Assembly (NCBI RefSeq): GCF_004138295.1
Contig: NZ_SCFM01000054.1
Span: forward strand, 1-51,301
From: Ectobacillus funiculus
GTDB lineage: Bacteria > Bacillota > Bacilli > Bacillales > Bacillaceae_G
Length of the DNA: 51,301 nt
Direction of reading: 5' to 3'
Position 1 is the stretch's first letter. Every line of letters starts with the position of its first letter. Positions 28,932 to 39,015 of the stretch are shown one piece after another. A program made the translations under genes and the position numbers. The notes under the pieces were generated by a model. The model was given only the letters and a program-made list of their open reading frames with translations, ran no database searches and was not told where the DNA came from.

Positions 28932-29495
28932 TTATTGTCCGTTAAAGGTATTCATAACTTGTAAAAAAGGTGCAGATAACCATTGTTCACATGCATCAGC
29001 ACTTTTTTGAATAGAATGTTGTACCTCTGACATTTCTTCTGCTGCAAATCGTCCTAGTACATAGTCCACAACCTTCATGCCGTGCTTTGGACGATCAATC
29101 CCCATCCGAATGCGATTAAATTCCTGCGTCCCTAAGTGCGCAATCGTAGACTTGATTCCATTATGTCCACCGGCACTTCCCTTTGTACGTAACCGCAGCT
29201 TTCCAACTGGCAAATCTAAATCATCATACAGTACAATGAAGTCAGCAACTTCAATTTTATAGTAATCAAGAAGTGGACGAATACTTTCTCCAGATAAATT
29301 CATGTACGTGAGCGGCTTCAATAAGATTACCTTCTCCCCATTTACGACACCGGACCCGAATATTCCTTTAAATTTTTGTTGATTTAATGGAATATTCCAA
29401 CGCTTTGACAATTCATCGATTACCATAAACCCAATATTATGCCTTGTTGCTTCATATTCTCTTCCCGGATTTCCAAGTCCTGCAATTAGCTTCAT
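28932..29495 (-). CDS. pth: Peptidyl-tRNA hydrolase
   Basis: Frees tRNA from dropped-off peptidyl-tRNA; called spoVC in B. subtilis. The 187 residues have the family start [23 protein letters not shown] with catalytic His near residue 19, and the conserved [29 protein letters not shown] and [12 protein letters not shown]-like segment ([13 protein letters not shown]). The prs terminator lies just upstream. The ctc gene that separates pth from prs in B. subtilis is absent. Confidence 0.97.
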   Translation of the reverse strand: MKLIAGLGNPGREYEATRHNIGFMVIDELSKRWNIPLNQQKFKGIFGSGVVNGEKVILLKPLTYMNLSGESIRPLLDYYKIEVADFIVLYDDLDLPVGKLRLRTKGSAGGHNGIKSTIAHLGTQEFNRIRMGIDRPKHGMKVVDYVLGRFAAEEMSEVQHSIQKSADACEQWLSAPFLQVMNTFNGQ

Positions 29496-29523
29496 TCTTT
29501 TCCCTTCTTTCTATCCTTGATGC

Positions 29524-29555
29524 GAAAAGACGTAACCTCGTCTCAGGTTACGTCT
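29524..29555 (-). terminator. Intrinsic terminator of glmU-prs
   Basis: Perfect 10-bp stem AGACGTAACC (29528-29537) with GGTTACGTCT (29546-29555), TTTTCG on the minus strand. Confidence 0.85.
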
Positions 29556-29572
29556 AACTTGCTATATAAAAA

Positions 29573-30526
29573 TCAATCAAATAATGTACTTACAGATTGT
29601 TTTTCGTAAACGCGGATAATCGCTTCTCCGAGTAATGGGCCTACAGATAACTCCCTGATCTTTTCAATCTTCTTCTCCTCTGGAAGCAAAATTGAATTTG
29701 TCACAACAAGCTCTTTAATTTTGGAGTTTTGAATGCGTTCGATTGCAGGACCAGACAGGACTGGGTGTGTACAACATGCATATACCTCTGCCGCGCCATT
29801 TTCTATAAGAGCATTTGCTGCTAGAGTAATGGTACCGGCTGTATCAATAATATCATCGATCAGAATAGCTGTTTTTCCTTCAATATGACCAACAATATTC
29901 ATAATCTCTGCCACATTCGGTCTAGGGCGGCGCTTATCAATAATTGCAATTGGAGCTTTTAAGCGGTCTGCCAGCTTTCTTGCACGCGTTACTCCACCAT
30001 GGTCAGGGGAGACAACAACAACATCCTTTAATTCCTTCTTTGAGAAATAATCAGCAAGAATCGGTACACCCATAAGATGATCAATTGGAATATCGAAGAA
30101 ACCTTGAAGTTGTGGAGCATGCAAATCAAGTGTAATTACACGAGTTGCACCTGCTGTTTCCAAAAGGTTAGCCACAAGTTTTGCAGTAATCGGTTCACGC
30201 GCACGTGCTTTACGGTCTTGACGTGCATAGCCATAATATGGTATCACAATGTTAACAGTTTTAGCGGATGCACGTTTTAAAGCATCAATCATGATTAATA
30301 GCTCCATAATGTGCTCATTTACCGGATAGCTTGTAGATTGGATGACAAACACGTCACAACCACGAATGCTCTCCTCAATATTAATCTGAATTTCACCATC
30401 GCTAAAACGGGTTACGGAGCATTCTCCTAATTTTACACCAATTCGCTCTGCGATTTGTTCCGCAACAACCTTATTGGAATTAAGTGAGAATACCTTCAAG
30501 TTTGAATTTAAATACTGATTAGGCAT
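29573..30526 (-). CDS. prs: Ribose-phosphate pyrophosphokinase
   Basis: Makes PRPP from ribose-5-phosphate and ATP for nucleotide, His and Trp synthesis. The 317 residues show [14 protein letters not shown] (about 97), the catalytic-loop region [18 protein letters not shown] and the PRPP-binding [11 protein letters not shown] (about 222). GGAGGG precedes the ATG. It follows glmU by 18 bp, and a terminator follows. Confidence 0.97.
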   Translation of the reverse strand: MPNQYLNSNLKVFSLNSNKVVAEQIAERIGVKLGECSVTRFSDGEIQINIEESIRGCDVFVIQSTSYPVNEHIMELLIMIDALKRASAKTVNIVIPYYGYARQDRKARAREPITAKLVANLLETAGATRVITLDLHAPQLQGFFDIPIDHLMGVPILADYFSKKELKDVVVVSPDHGGVTRARKLADRLKAPIAIIDKRRPRPNVAEIMNIVGHIEGKTAILIDDIIDTAGTITLAANALIENGAAEVYACCTHPVLSGPAIERIQNSKIKELVVTNSILLPEEKKIEKIRELSVGPLLGEAIIRVYEKQSVSTLFD

Positions 30527-30544
30527 TAAAATGAACCCTCCACA

Positions 30545-31921
30545 TTAGTTTTTCTTCTGTAACATTTTCTCTACATAGTCTTGCTTATTCACTTGACGCG
30601 CACGCGCAATCGATAACGCTTTTGCAGGTACATGATCCGTAATGGTTGAACCTGCTGCAACATAGGCTCCTTCTCCTACCGTTACAGGTGCAACAAGGTT
30701 GGAGTTACAGCCAATGAAAGCACCATCGCCAATAACAGTTTTGAACTTATTTTCACCATCGTAGTTTACCGTAATGGAGCCACAGCCAAGATTCACATCT
30801 GTGCCTACCTCTGCATCTCCAATATAGCTAAGATGAGATGCCTTACTTCCATCACCAAAGATAGACTTTTTAATTTCTACGAAGTTTCCAACACGCACAT
30901 CATTACCAATTACAGAATCAGGACGAATATGAGCAAAAGGTCCAATAGCAACATCGTTGCCAATTCTGCTATCGTGAACAGTAGATTGACGAATTGCGGT
31001 TCCGTTTCCTACTCCACTATCCTTTAATGTTGTATGCGGCCCAATGACACAATCAGAACCAATTGTTGTTTCTCCTTCAATCACTGTTCCTGGATAGATA
31101 ATTGTATCACTTCCAATTACTGCATCTGCGGAAATATACGTATTGTTAGGATCGATTAACGTAACACCGTTCATCATATGCTTTTGATTAATGCGCTTTT
31201 TCATAATATCTTCTGCTTGTGATAGAGCAATTCTGTCATTTACCCCTAATGTTTCTTCAAAGCGATCTGTTTGGTAGGCGGAAACAATTGAACCTTCCTT
31301 TTTTAAGATTTCAATAACATCGGGCAAATAATACTCCCCTTGCACATTTTCATTTGAAACCTTTTTAAGCGATTCAAATAATGCCTGATTGTCAAAGCAA
31401 TATGTGCCTGTATTGATTTCGCGAAGCTTTCTCTCATCATCGCTTGCATCCTTATGCTCAACAATCTTCTCCACATATCCTTTATCATTACGAACAATGC
31501 GTCCATATCCAGTCGGGTCTTCTATATAAGCCGTCAACACTGTCGCTTTTGCACCCATCTCTTCATGGTGTTGTAACAATGCTTCCATCGTTTCAGCAGT
31601 AATTAAAGGCGTATCACCGCAAATGACAAGAGTGGTTCCTGTTTCTTGTCCTAGCAAAGATACAGCTTGTGATACCGCATGCGCTGTGCCTAGCTGCTCT
31701 GCCTGCAAGGCAAATTTACTTTGCTCTCCCAACTGTTCTTTCACTAATTCCGCACCGTGTCCTACAATTGTAACAATTTCTTGCAAGCCCAGCTGTGACA
31801 CCTGCTCAACTACATGCTGCACCATTGGCTTTCCACAAACAGGGTGAAGCACTTTATACAACTTGGACTTCATGCGCGTTCCCTGCCCTGCTGCCAAAAT
31901 GATCGCAAATCGATTTGACAT
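30545..31921 (-). CDS. glmU: Bifunctional GlmU: GlcN-1-P acetyltransferase / GlcNAc-1-P uridyltransferase
   Basis: Makes UDP-GlcNAc for peptidoglycan and teichoic acids. The 458 residues start with the nucleotidyltransferase signature [19 protein letters not shown] (about 9-27). A linker follows near 230-250, and the C-terminal left-handed beta-helix of hexapeptide repeats ([28 protein letters not shown]) ends with the acetyltransferase site region [17 protein letters not shown]. It is followed by prs. Confidence 0.98.
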   Translation of the reverse strand: MSNRFAIILAAGQGTRMKSKLYKVLHPVCGKPMVQHVVEQVSQLGLQEIVTIVGHGAELVKEQLGEQSKFALQAEQLGTAHAVSQAVSLLGQETGTTLVICGDTPLITAETMEALLQHHEEMGAKATVLTAYIEDPTGYGRIVRNDKGYVEKIVEHKDASDDERKLREINTGTYCFDNQALFESLKKVSNENVQGEYYLPDVIEILKKEGSIVSAYQTDRFEETLGVNDRIALSQAEDIMKKRINQKHMMNGVTLIDPNNTYISADAVIGSDTIIYPGTVIEGETTIGSDCVIGPHTTLKDSGVGNGTAIRQSTVHDSRIGNDVAIGPFAHIRPDSVIGNDVRVGNFVEIKKSIFGDGSKASHLSYIGDAEVGTDVNLGCGSITVNYDGENKFKTVIGDGAFIGCNSNLVAPVTVGEGAYVAAGSTITDHVPAKALSIARARQVNKQDYVEKMLQKKN

Positions 31922-31957
31922 ATAAACCCTCCATCACAACCTATTTATCCATTAAGA

Positions 31958-31986
31958 ATATTATCCTAAAACGTTTTTTATTTCAA
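31958..31986 (-). promoter_or_regulatory. Sigma-A promoter of glmU-prs
   Basis: Minus-strand TTGAAA (31981-31986), 17-bp spacer, TAATAT (31958-31963), about 35 bp before glmU. Confidence 0.6.
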
Positions 31987-32267
31987 GAAACGAAGCACAA
32001 CTATTAAATTTTACCACAGCTTTTACCCATTGTTGTATTATTGTTATCTATTTTTTCAAGAAGTGAAACATATCTTAAAGCTTATGGGGAAAAAAAGATA
32101 GGGATGAGGAATTTATCATGGGGATTACGTTTCATTTCAATCTCTTCAGACGCTCCTGCAATATTTGCATAACCTATTTATTGTAGTGGAGCAAACGTAC
32201 ATTAGCCTTAGAAGGTGACAAAATACATAAGGGATATCTTCAAATCCATTGTTTATCCGCCTAAACA
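31987..32267. other. Gene-free stretch between glmU promoter and spoVG terminator
   Basis: About 280 bp without a convincing gene, hairpin or repeat copy. A 72-codon minus-strand frame overlapping the spoVG end has no ribosome site and no recognisable similarity. Confidence 0.5.
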
Positions 32268-32295
32268 TAAAAACAAACTCCTGTTTTCCAGGAGT
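32268..32295 (-). terminator. Intrinsic terminator of spoVG
   Basis: ACTCCTG (32277-32283) with CAGGAGT (32289-32295), followed by TTGTTTTT on the minus strand; about 40 bp after the stop. Confidence 0.8.
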
Positions 32296-32335
32296 CTGCC
32301 TTACGCAAAAATGCCTTTTCGACTTTTTGGTTATT

Positions 32336-32629
32336 TTATGAAGCACCTGCTTCTTCAAACTCAACCTCTTCTAGTTCACCTAAACGGTGATACTCTGCTA
32401 ATACAGCATCCTGAATTTTAGAGCGTGTATTAGAATTAATTGGATGCGCGATATCACGGAATTCTCCATCCGGAGTGCGCTTGCTTGGCATTGCTACGAA
32501 TAAGCCGTTATTACCATCAATCACTCGAATATCATGGACTACAAACTCATGATCCAGTGTGATAGATGCAATAGCTCTCATGCGGCCTTCTGTGCTTACG
32601 CGGCGTAATCTTACGTCAGTCACTTCCAT
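32336..32629 (-). CDS. spoVG: SpoVG, RNA-binding septation/sporulation regulator
   Basis: Conserved small regulator (97 residues with start [19 protein letters not shown] upstream). The first 85 residues match the family closely ([51 protein letters not shown]). The acidic C-terminus is variable. A longer in-frame start eight codons upstream includes the ribosome site and is unlikely. The promoter is of sigma-H type. Confidence 0.97.
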   Translation of the reverse strand: MEVTDVRLRRVSTEGRMRAIASITLDHEFVVHDIRVIDGNNGLFVAMPSKRTPDGEFRDIAHPINSNTRSKIQDAVLAEYHRLGELEEVEFEEAGAS

Positions 32630-32673
32630 CTTATGTTCACCACCCTTTTCCATAAATCAGCGATATGGAGTAT

Positions 32674-32702
32674 AAATTCCACAATCTTTTGGTTATTCCT
32701 TC
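32674..32702 (-). promoter_or_regulatory. Sigma-H promoter of spoVG
   Basis: Minus-strand GAAGGAATA (32694-32702) fits the sigma-H -35 RNAGGAWWW. GTGGAATTT (32674-32682), 11 bp away, fits the -10 RNNGAATWW. An A/T tract lies directly upstream, where AbrB binds in B. subtilis. Confidence 0.75.
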
Positions 32703-32761
32703 AAATTTTTAAAAATTTTCAAAATAAACTGTTATGGCACATAAGATGGTTATATTTTCCA

Positions 32762-32895
32762 CACTGTAAGAAACTGTAAATACCCAACTAGAAGTAAACT
32801 CGACGTAGCGAGAAATTTTAGGAATAAAGTATAAGTGCAACTACGCCTCTGTCTTCGCCCAAGAGCAAGGCTCGCCAGTCGGCGAGTTTTCTTTA
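32762..32895 (-). repeat. 134-bp intergenic repeat, copy R8 (the only inverted copy)
   Basis: Exactly 134 bp from TAAAGAAAACTCGCCGACTG (starting at 32895) to CTTACAGTG (32762), read on the minus strand. Its first three bases TAA are the ridA stop codon. Hairpin 1 is intact; the late palindrome region (ACTTCTAGTTGGGT) has diverged. Confidence 0.9.
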
Positions 32896-33270
32896 TGCCT
32901 GCACGAGAGCGATTACTTCGATTTCAACCGCTACATCTTTTGGCAATCTCGCTACCTGTACACAAGAGCGTGCAGGTTTATGCTCAGAGAAATATTGTCC
33001 GTATACCTCATTTACATCATTAAAGTCATTCATATCGCTTAAAAATACTGTTGTTTTGACAACACTTTCGAATGATGCTCCTGCTTCCTCTAAAACTGCT
33101 TTTAAGTTTGCAAACACTTGATGTGTCTGTTCTTTCACATCTCCTGTAACAAGCTGGCCCTCCGCTGTTAATGGGATTTGTCCTGAGCTGTAAAACATGT
33201 TTCCAGCGATAATCCCTTGTGAATATGGACCAATTGCTTGCGGTGCTTTTACAGTATGTACGATTTTCAT
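32893..33270 (-). CDS. ridA: 2-iminobutanoate/2-iminopropanoate deaminase RidA (YabJ)
   Basis: Reactive-intermediate deaminase that removes enamines/imines formed by PLP enzymes. The 125 residues start [19 protein letters not shown] and contain the active-site Arg in the [19 protein letters not shown] signature at the end. It lies 50 bp after purR, as in B. subtilis. The stop codon coincides with the first bases of repeat R8, so the repeat forms the whole 3' untranslated region; no other terminator is visible. Confidence 0.96.
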   Translation of the reverse strand: MKIVHTVKAPQAIGPYSQGIIAGNMFYSSGQIPLTAEGQLVTGDVKEQTHQVFANLKAVLEEAGASFESVVKTTVFLSDMNDFNDVNEVYGQYFSEHKPARSCVQVARLPKDVAVEIEVIALVQA

Positions 33271-33320
33271 ATTATCTCACCTTTCCCTCTTCAAAATGTA
33301 TGTATGAAAGAAGATAAAGC

Positions 33321-34181
33321 TTATAGCTTTATCTCTTCTTCTGATACCATTTCTTCTTTAAATTCAGGGAGAGCATAATTTCCTTTTACCACTTCAATCA
33401 CCTTATCTCTCGTATTCACTTCAGATAAACGGATTAAAGAAACATAGTCCTCAATTAAGCGCTCCTCAATATGATCAGCCTCTACAAGTACACCGATCCC
33501 AATCACATTTGCTTGAAATTCCTCCAGCATACTAATCATTCCCTGAATTGTGCCTCCTGCCTTCATGAAGTCATCAACAATGAGGACATTCGCACCTTCT
33601 GGTATACTTCTTTTCGCAAGAGTCATTGTTTGGATACGCTTGGCTGAACCAGATACATAGTTGATACTTACAGTAGGCCCCTCAGTCACCCTACTGTCTT
33701 TACGAGCAATCACTACAGGCACATCCAAATAATTTGCTACTGCATAAGCAAGCGGAATTCCTTTTGTCGCAACTGTCATAACTGCATCAACCTGCTGACC
33801 CGCAAATAAGGAAGCAAACAACCGGCCCGCTCCATTAATATAACGAGGATTACTTAATAAGTCTGTCATGTATAAATAGCCGCCCGGAAGAAGACGCTCT
33901 GGATTTGCCAACTGCCTGCAAAGCTCTTCAATCAACGCATCCGCCTCTATACTATTCATATACGGGATATACTTTACTCCTCCTGCTGCACCAGGTATCG
34001 TCTGCAACGTGCCGACTCCTTGTTGCTCAAACGTTTGCTTAATGATAACCAAATCCTCACTAATAGAGGATTTGGCAGACTGATACCGTTCAGCAAAAAA
34101 AGTGAGAGAAACTAAGCGACGAGGATGTTGCAATAAATAATACGTCATATCAACCAATCTTGTACTACGTCTTGTTTTCAT
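33321..34181 (-). CDS. purR: Purine operon repressor PurR
   Basis: PRPP-sensing repressor of purine genes. The 286 residues have an N-terminal winged-helix domain (MKTRRSTRLVDMTYYLLQHP..., about 1-75) and a phosphoribosyltransferase-like effector domain with the PRPP motif VLIVDDFMKAGGTI near residue 200. Ribosome site GAGGTGAGG. It has its own promoter overlapping the end of ispE. Confidence 0.97.
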   Translation of the reverse strand: MKTRRSTRLVDMTYYLLQHPRRLVSLTFFAERYQSAKSSISEDLVIIKQTFEQQGVGTLQTIPGAAGGVKYIPYMNSIEADALIEELCRQLANPERLLPGGYLYMTDLLSNPRYINGAGRLFASLFAGQQVDAVMTVATKGIPLAYAVANYLDVPVVIARKDSRVTEGPTVSINYVSGSAKRIQTMTLAKRSIPEGANVLIVDDFMKAGGTIQGMISMLEEFQANVIGIGVLVEADHIEERLIEDYVSLIRLSEVNTRDKVIEVVKGNYALPEFKEEMVSEEEIKL

Positions 34182-34194
34182 ACCCTCACCTCAA

Positions 34195-34207
34195 ATCACG
34201 AATATTC
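34195..34207 (+). promoter_or_regulatory. Possible PurBox upstream of purR
   Basis: AATCACGAATATT contains the central CGAA and A/T flanks of the PurR box but departs from the consensus at three positions. It lies between the promoter and the start of purR, where autoregulation would act. Confidence 0.3.
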
Positions 34208-34214
34208 TAAACAA

Positions 34215-34243
34215 ATCATAACGCATCATACGTATCTATTCAA
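34215..34243 (-). promoter_or_regulatory. Sigma-A promoter of purR-ridA
   Basis: Minus-strand TTGAAT (34238-34243), 17 bp, TATGAT (34215-34220). The -35 lies on the ispE stop codon. Confidence 0.65.
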
Positions 34244-35105
34244 GTCTTTCTCGTTCGCCAAGCGTACGTACCGCATAGACTTGCTCACAGAATCCCTTTA
34301 ATCCGTTATAAATACGATGCATGCGTGAATCATGGTGGGCTAATGCAAATACAGTTGGTCCACTTCCGCTCATCAATACAGCATCTGCCCCAAACCTTCT
34401 CATTTGCTCCTTTATATGCGCAACCTCAGGATGCATGCGAAACGTTACATCTTCCAAGACATTTCCAACTGAATGACAAATACCTTCATAATCACTGTGC
34501 CAGATACTATGAATCATTTGATCCACGTTTGGATGAGTAATCCGGTCAATCTGCAGATTGCGGTATACCTCAGCTGTTGAAACACCAATTTGCGGTTTAG
34601 CTAAAACAACCCAACATGGAGGCGGCGCAGGAATATGCTCGATTTTCTCTCCTCTCCCAGTCGCAATTGCAGTTCCTCCATATACACAAAACGAAACATC
34701 TGATCCTATTTCAGCACCAATTTCCGCTAGTTCATCCATACTGAGCCCAAGTCCCCAGATTTTGTTTAAACCGCGTAGCGCCGCTGCTGCATCACTGCTC
34801 CCCCCAGCAAGACCCGCAGCTACCGGGATTGTTTTTTCGATCGCTATGGAAACTCCTTGTCGAATACCGAAGCGTCTCTTTAAGAGATCGGCTGCCTGAT
34901 ACGCAAGATTTCGCTGATCATCTGGTACATACCGATTGTGTGAAACAACTTCAATACGATTTTCCTCCAATGAAGTAAGTTCTAAATGGTCAGCTAGGTC
35001 GATTGTTGTCATAATCATCCTGACCTCATGATACCCATCGTTTCTCTTTCTTAACACATCCAAGGACAAGTTAATTTTGGCTGGTGCTTTCACTAGCAGC
35101 TTCAA
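34236..35105 (-). CDS. ispE: 4-diphosphocytidyl-2-C-methyl-D-erythritol kinase
   Basis: GHMP kinase of the non-mevalonate isoprenoid pathway. I choose the TTG at 35103-35105 ([18 protein letters not shown]..., 289 residues), because AGGTGA stands 5 bases before it. The GTG three codons upstream is inside that ribosome site. Motifs: APAKINLSL at the start, the ATP loop [15 protein letters not shown] (about 95) and [11 protein letters not shown] (about 258). Confidence 0.95.
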   Translation of the reverse strand: MKLLVKAPAKINLSLDVLRKRNDGYHEVRMIMTTIDLADHLELTSLEENRIEVVSHNRYVPDDQRNLAYQAADLLKRRFGIRQGVSIAIEKTIPVAAGLAGGSSDAAAALRGLNKIWGLGLSMDELAEIGAEIGSDVSFCVYGGTAIATGRGEKIEHIPAPPPCWVVLAKPQIGVSTAEVYRNLQIDRITHPNVDQMIHSIWHSDYEGICHSVGNVLEDVTFRMHPEVAHIKEQMRRFGADAVLMSGSGPTVFALAHHDSRMHRIYNGLKGFCEQVYAVRTLGERERLE

Positions 35106-35220
35106 ACTTTTCACCTACTCTATGTACTCAATCTTTTACCGTCTATTTTATCATAAAATTAACAATGCCATGCTGTTCTTCCATACATATAGACACATTA
35201 TAAAGGAAACCCAATAAAAA

Positions 35221-35247
35221 GAAAAAACCGAGGAATTTCTCCCTCGG
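35221..35247 (-). terminator. Intrinsic terminator of sspF
   Basis: CCGAGG (35228-35233) with CCTCGG (35242-35247), loop of 8, TTTTTTC on the minus strand. Confidence 0.8.
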
Positions 35248-35272
35248 CGCCGCAGCATAGAAAATCGATAAG

Positions 35273-35455
35273 CTATTGATTTCGTTGATTTGCCAGATGC
35301 TGCTCTGCAAGCTCAATAGCACGTTTCACCATATTCCCTGCATCTTTGGCACGAATACCGCCCCAGCCCTCTGTTTTTACAACATCATAAAATCCAAGCT
35401 CTTTCGCAAGTTCTTCTTTAAATTGCTCAGACATAATCCCTCTTCTTCTGCTCAA
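35273..35455 (-). CDS. sspF: Small acid-soluble spore protein, SspF type
   Basis: Minor alpha/beta-type SASP that coats forespore DNA. The 60 residues begin with a TTG codon ([20 protein letters not shown]), with AAGGGGG 9 bases upstream. The arginine-rich N-terminus before the internal ATG is conserved in B. subtilis SspF, which supports the TTG. It ends with the DNA-binding helix [19 protein letters not shown] sigma-G promoter lies upstream and a terminator downstream. Confidence 0.94.
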   Translation of the reverse strand: MSRRRGIMSEQFKEELAKELGFYDVVKTEGWGGIRAKDAGNMVKRAIELAEQHLANQRNQ

Positions 35456-35489
35456 TATTAAGAACCCCCTTTTCAGCTGCTTTATTAAC

Positions 35490-35518
35490 TAGTATGCAAA
35501 ATAATAAAGCTCTCACTC
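35490..35518 (-). promoter_or_regulatory. Sigma-G promoter of sspF
   Basis: Minus-strand CATACTA (35490-35496), an exact forespore -10, with GAGTG (35514-35518; consensus GHATR, one change) 17 bp upstream. Confidence 0.65.
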
Positions 35519-35551
35519 ATGGTACTTTATGTAATGGTATAAATAGATAAT

Positions 35552-35821
35552 TTATTGTCCGCCCCATGCTATGTCACTGCCATGCTCATCTAGAAAAGTC
35601 AATTCCACTGTTTCCGTTAAAATGTCCGCGTAACTGTAAGATACACGCTGAAATGTATCCTCCTGCTGGTCCAACTGTACGACAAAAACGGAAGGGTATG
35701 TTTCTGCCAAAAATCCAGATCTCTCAATCGTTTTTCTTCGCCCACTATTTGCTTTTAATGTAAGCCTTCTGCCAAGCTGGTTATCCAAAACGGTTTTAAT
35801 CTCACTCAACTGCTTCGCCAT
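35552..35821 (-). CDS. veg: Veg protein
   Basis: Conserved Firmicute protein of 89 residues with the ATG after GAGGTGCAG ([17 protein letters not shown]). The family hallmark [28 protein letters not shown] is intact. In B. subtilis Veg affects biofilm matrix genes and is very highly expressed. Here only about 80 bp separate the start from the repeat doublet R9/R10, and I do not see the strong sigma-A promoter expected for veg. Confidence 0.95.
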   Translation of the reverse strand: MAKQLSEIKTVLDNQLGRRLTLKANSGRRKTIERSGFLAETYPSVFVVQLDQQEDTFQRVSYSYADILTETVELTFLDEHGSDIAWGGQ

Positions 35822-35900
35822 TTCTCGCTGCACCTCGCTGTTTTCAGTTTTTGCTGCTCAACATACATAGCTTGTACTCATTTCATATTTTTTATGTATC

Positions 35901-36034
35901 TAAAGAAAACTCGCCGACTGGCGAGCCCCGCCTTTGGGCAAAGACAGAGGCGTAGTTGCACTTATACTGTATTCTTAAAATTTCTCACTACGTCGAATTG
36001 TCCCCTAGCTAGAAATTTATATTTTCTTACAGTG
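35901..36034 (+). repeat. 134-bp intergenic repeat, copy R9
   Basis: First unit of a doublet just upstream of veg. Hairpin CTCGCC-GACT-GGCGAG intact; the late palindrome reads CCCTAGCTAGAA. Confidence 0.9.
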
Positions 36035-36167
36035 TAAAGAAAACTCGCCGACTGGCGAGCCCTGCCTTTGGGCGAAGACAGAGGCGTAGCCCTACTTATA
36101 CTGTCTCCCTAAAATTTCCGACTACGTCGAGTCCACTTCCGGCTGGAAATTTATACTTCTTAAGGTG
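36035..36167 (+). repeat. 134-bp intergenic repeat, copy R10
   Basis: Second unit of the doublet, 134 bp after R9. Hairpin 1 and the GCCC/GGGC arm are intact, the palindrome is TTCCGGCTGGAA, and the end is CTTAAGGTG followed by TAAAA before the yabG hairpin. Confidence 0.9.
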
Positions 36168-36169
36168 TA

Positions 36170-36215
36170 AAAGCTGATAGTAAACAAGCAAGGACAAAGC
36201 CCTTGCTTGTTTACT
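36170..36215 (-). terminator. Long hairpin after yabG, probable terminator
   Basis: Perfect 15-bp stem AGTAAACAAGCAAGG (36179-36193) with CCTTGCTTGTTTACT (36201-36215), starting at the yabG stop codon. The run after it on the minus strand is weak (ATCAGCTTTTAC), so termination may be partial. Confidence 0.55.
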
Positions 36216-37089
36216 ACTCCTCGTAATATTGGAATGGCAAGCCTGTTCGCAATATCCCTTTCGTCTCAATACCGCCAAGCCCTCTCTCCCCTGTGATTGT
36301 ATTCCGTATAACATCCCACACATTCACCCGCTCCATAAAAGAGGTGAAGCTGATTTTCGCCACAACGTACACGGGGTCTAGAGCATGAATATTAATCCGT
36401 GATGGTGAACTGGCAAAATTGGCTCCCGCTCGGATTAGTGCTTCAAAGTTCGACTGACAGGCTCCTGCAAAAATCACTAAATGATCTAGTGATGGATATT
36501 TCTTTCTTGCTTCTCGGACAGCCTGTACAAAGTGTCTAGAATGGCGATATGCTTTCATTTCATTCATTTTCCCTTTTGTTTTTGCATAAGCATCATGCCC
36601 TGTAATCACAAGAATATCTGGTTGATAATAATCAAGTAATCCCCCAATCTTTTCATGCATTTCTGTTTCTTTGCAATGCACCCCTTGTACAGGAACTCCT
36701 ATCTTTGTGTATAAGTCTAAGCACTTCTGTAGATATAGTGGATCTCCATCTAAGTGAAGTACTCGCCCAGGCACTTGAAAGTAGCTGACTTCGTTCGTGT
36801 ATCCTCCCGTAGAATAATATTCATTACGCTGCTTTGCTAAATGGTGATCTTGTTGAAATAAACGATATGCCTTTTCAAGTGTATCAATTACTTGCTTTTC
36901 TCTAGCCTTATATTCACGCTGACCAACTATAATCAAATCATCTATGGGTGCATCAGCTTCGATACGGAACTCTGCTCCAAAAAGAATCGCAAGGGTCCTT
37001 CCGTTCTCTTCTTTAATTTCTGTAACACGAAAAAGAAGATCACGTTGATAAGACTTTCTTTCCACTAAATCTCCAACCTTTACCTCCAT
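36214..37089 (-). CDS. yabG: Sporulation-specific protease YabG
   Basis: Cysteine-type protease of late sporulation that processes coat proteins such as SpoIVA and SafA. The 291 residues start MEVKVGDLVERKSYQRDLLFRV, with an SH3-like N-terminus. The conserved protease region contains DILVITGHDAYAKTKG (His/Asp) and LVIFAGACQSNFEALI (Cys), the likely catalytic His and Cys. A sigma-K-type promoter lies upstream. Confidence 0.95.
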   Translation of the reverse strand: MEVKVGDLVERKSYQRDLLFRVTEIKEENGRTLAILFGAEFRIEADAPIDDLIIVGQREYKAREKQVIDTLEKAYRLFQQDHHLAKQRNEYYSTGGYTNEVSYFQVPGRVLHLDGDPLYLQKCLDLYTKIGVPVQGVHCKETEMHEKIGGLLDYYQPDILVITGHDAYAKTKGKMNEMKAYRHSRHFVQAVREARKKYPSLDHLVIFAGACQSNFEALIRAGANFASSPSRINIHALDPVYVVAKISFTSFMERVNVWDVIRNTITGERGLGGIETKGILRTGLPFQYYEE

Positions 37090-37151
37090 TCCTTTCTACC
37101 TCCAGCCTCATAAGTGCGCAGGGTATAACTGCAACGTTGGTGTTCTGTTTT

Positions 37152-37178
37152 TAGCCTATGAGAAAATTAAAAAAGCGT
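37152..37178 (-). promoter_or_regulatory. Sigma-K-type promoter of yabG
   Basis: Minus-strand AC (37177-37178), 16 bp, CATAGGCTA (37152-37160), matching the sigma-K pattern AC-N16-CATANNNTA. Agrees with mother-cell expression known for yabG. Confidence 0.6.
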
Positions 37179-37222
37179 GACTAAGAAAGATAAATCAGGG
37201 GTGAATCTCTCCTAAGACAGGT

Positions 37223-37338
37223 CAGGAAAACTCACTAATTGGCGAAGGCAGAGGCGTAGTTGCCCTTATACTTTATTCCTAAAATTTCTCACTGCGTCGA
37301 ATTGTCTTCTAGTGAGAAATTTATACTTTCTTAAAGTG
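37223..37338 (+). repeat. 134-bp intergenic repeat, copy R11 (5' part degraded)
   Basis: AGGAAAACTCACTAATTGGC start with a deletion to GAAGGCAGAGGCGTAG, then the normal 3' half. It ends AAAGTG directly on the T-tract of the ksgA terminator. Confidence 0.85.
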
Positions 37339-37366
37339 AAAAAAACCGCCTTTCTCAAAAAGGCGG
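37339..37366 (-). terminator. Intrinsic terminator of rnmV-ksgA
   Basis: CCGCCTTT (37346-37353) with AAAGGCGG (37359-37366), loop of five, TTTTTTT on the minus strand. Confidence 0.9.
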
Positions 37367-37438
37367 ATGATTTCAGCACACGTACTGTAACGACTAAAAA
37401 TGAAAATTTTTCTTACAAAAAGATAAGAATTTGATAAC

Positions 37439-38883
<1,445 letters not shown>

Positions 38884-38971
38884 TCCTGCCTCCATGCTTC
38901 CTTCTTTACTCCCTAACTAATTAAACAAAAAAACAAACAGCTTTTCCATTATTATTTTCCATATATAAAAA

Positions 38972-39000
38972 AATTAAAAAGCAGAGGTGCTACCTCTGCT
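38972..39000 (-). terminator. Intrinsic terminator of yabE-like gene
   Basis: AGCAGAGGT (38980-38988) with ACCTCTGCT (38992-39000), loop of three, TTTTTAATTTTTTT on the minus strand. Confidence 0.85.
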
Positions 39001-39015
39001 TCTTTACACTTTATT

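Noticed and set aside
32146-32364. 72-codon minus-strand frame overlapping the 3' end of spoVG
   Set aside because: No ribosome site, crosses the spoVG terminator, no recognisable motifs.
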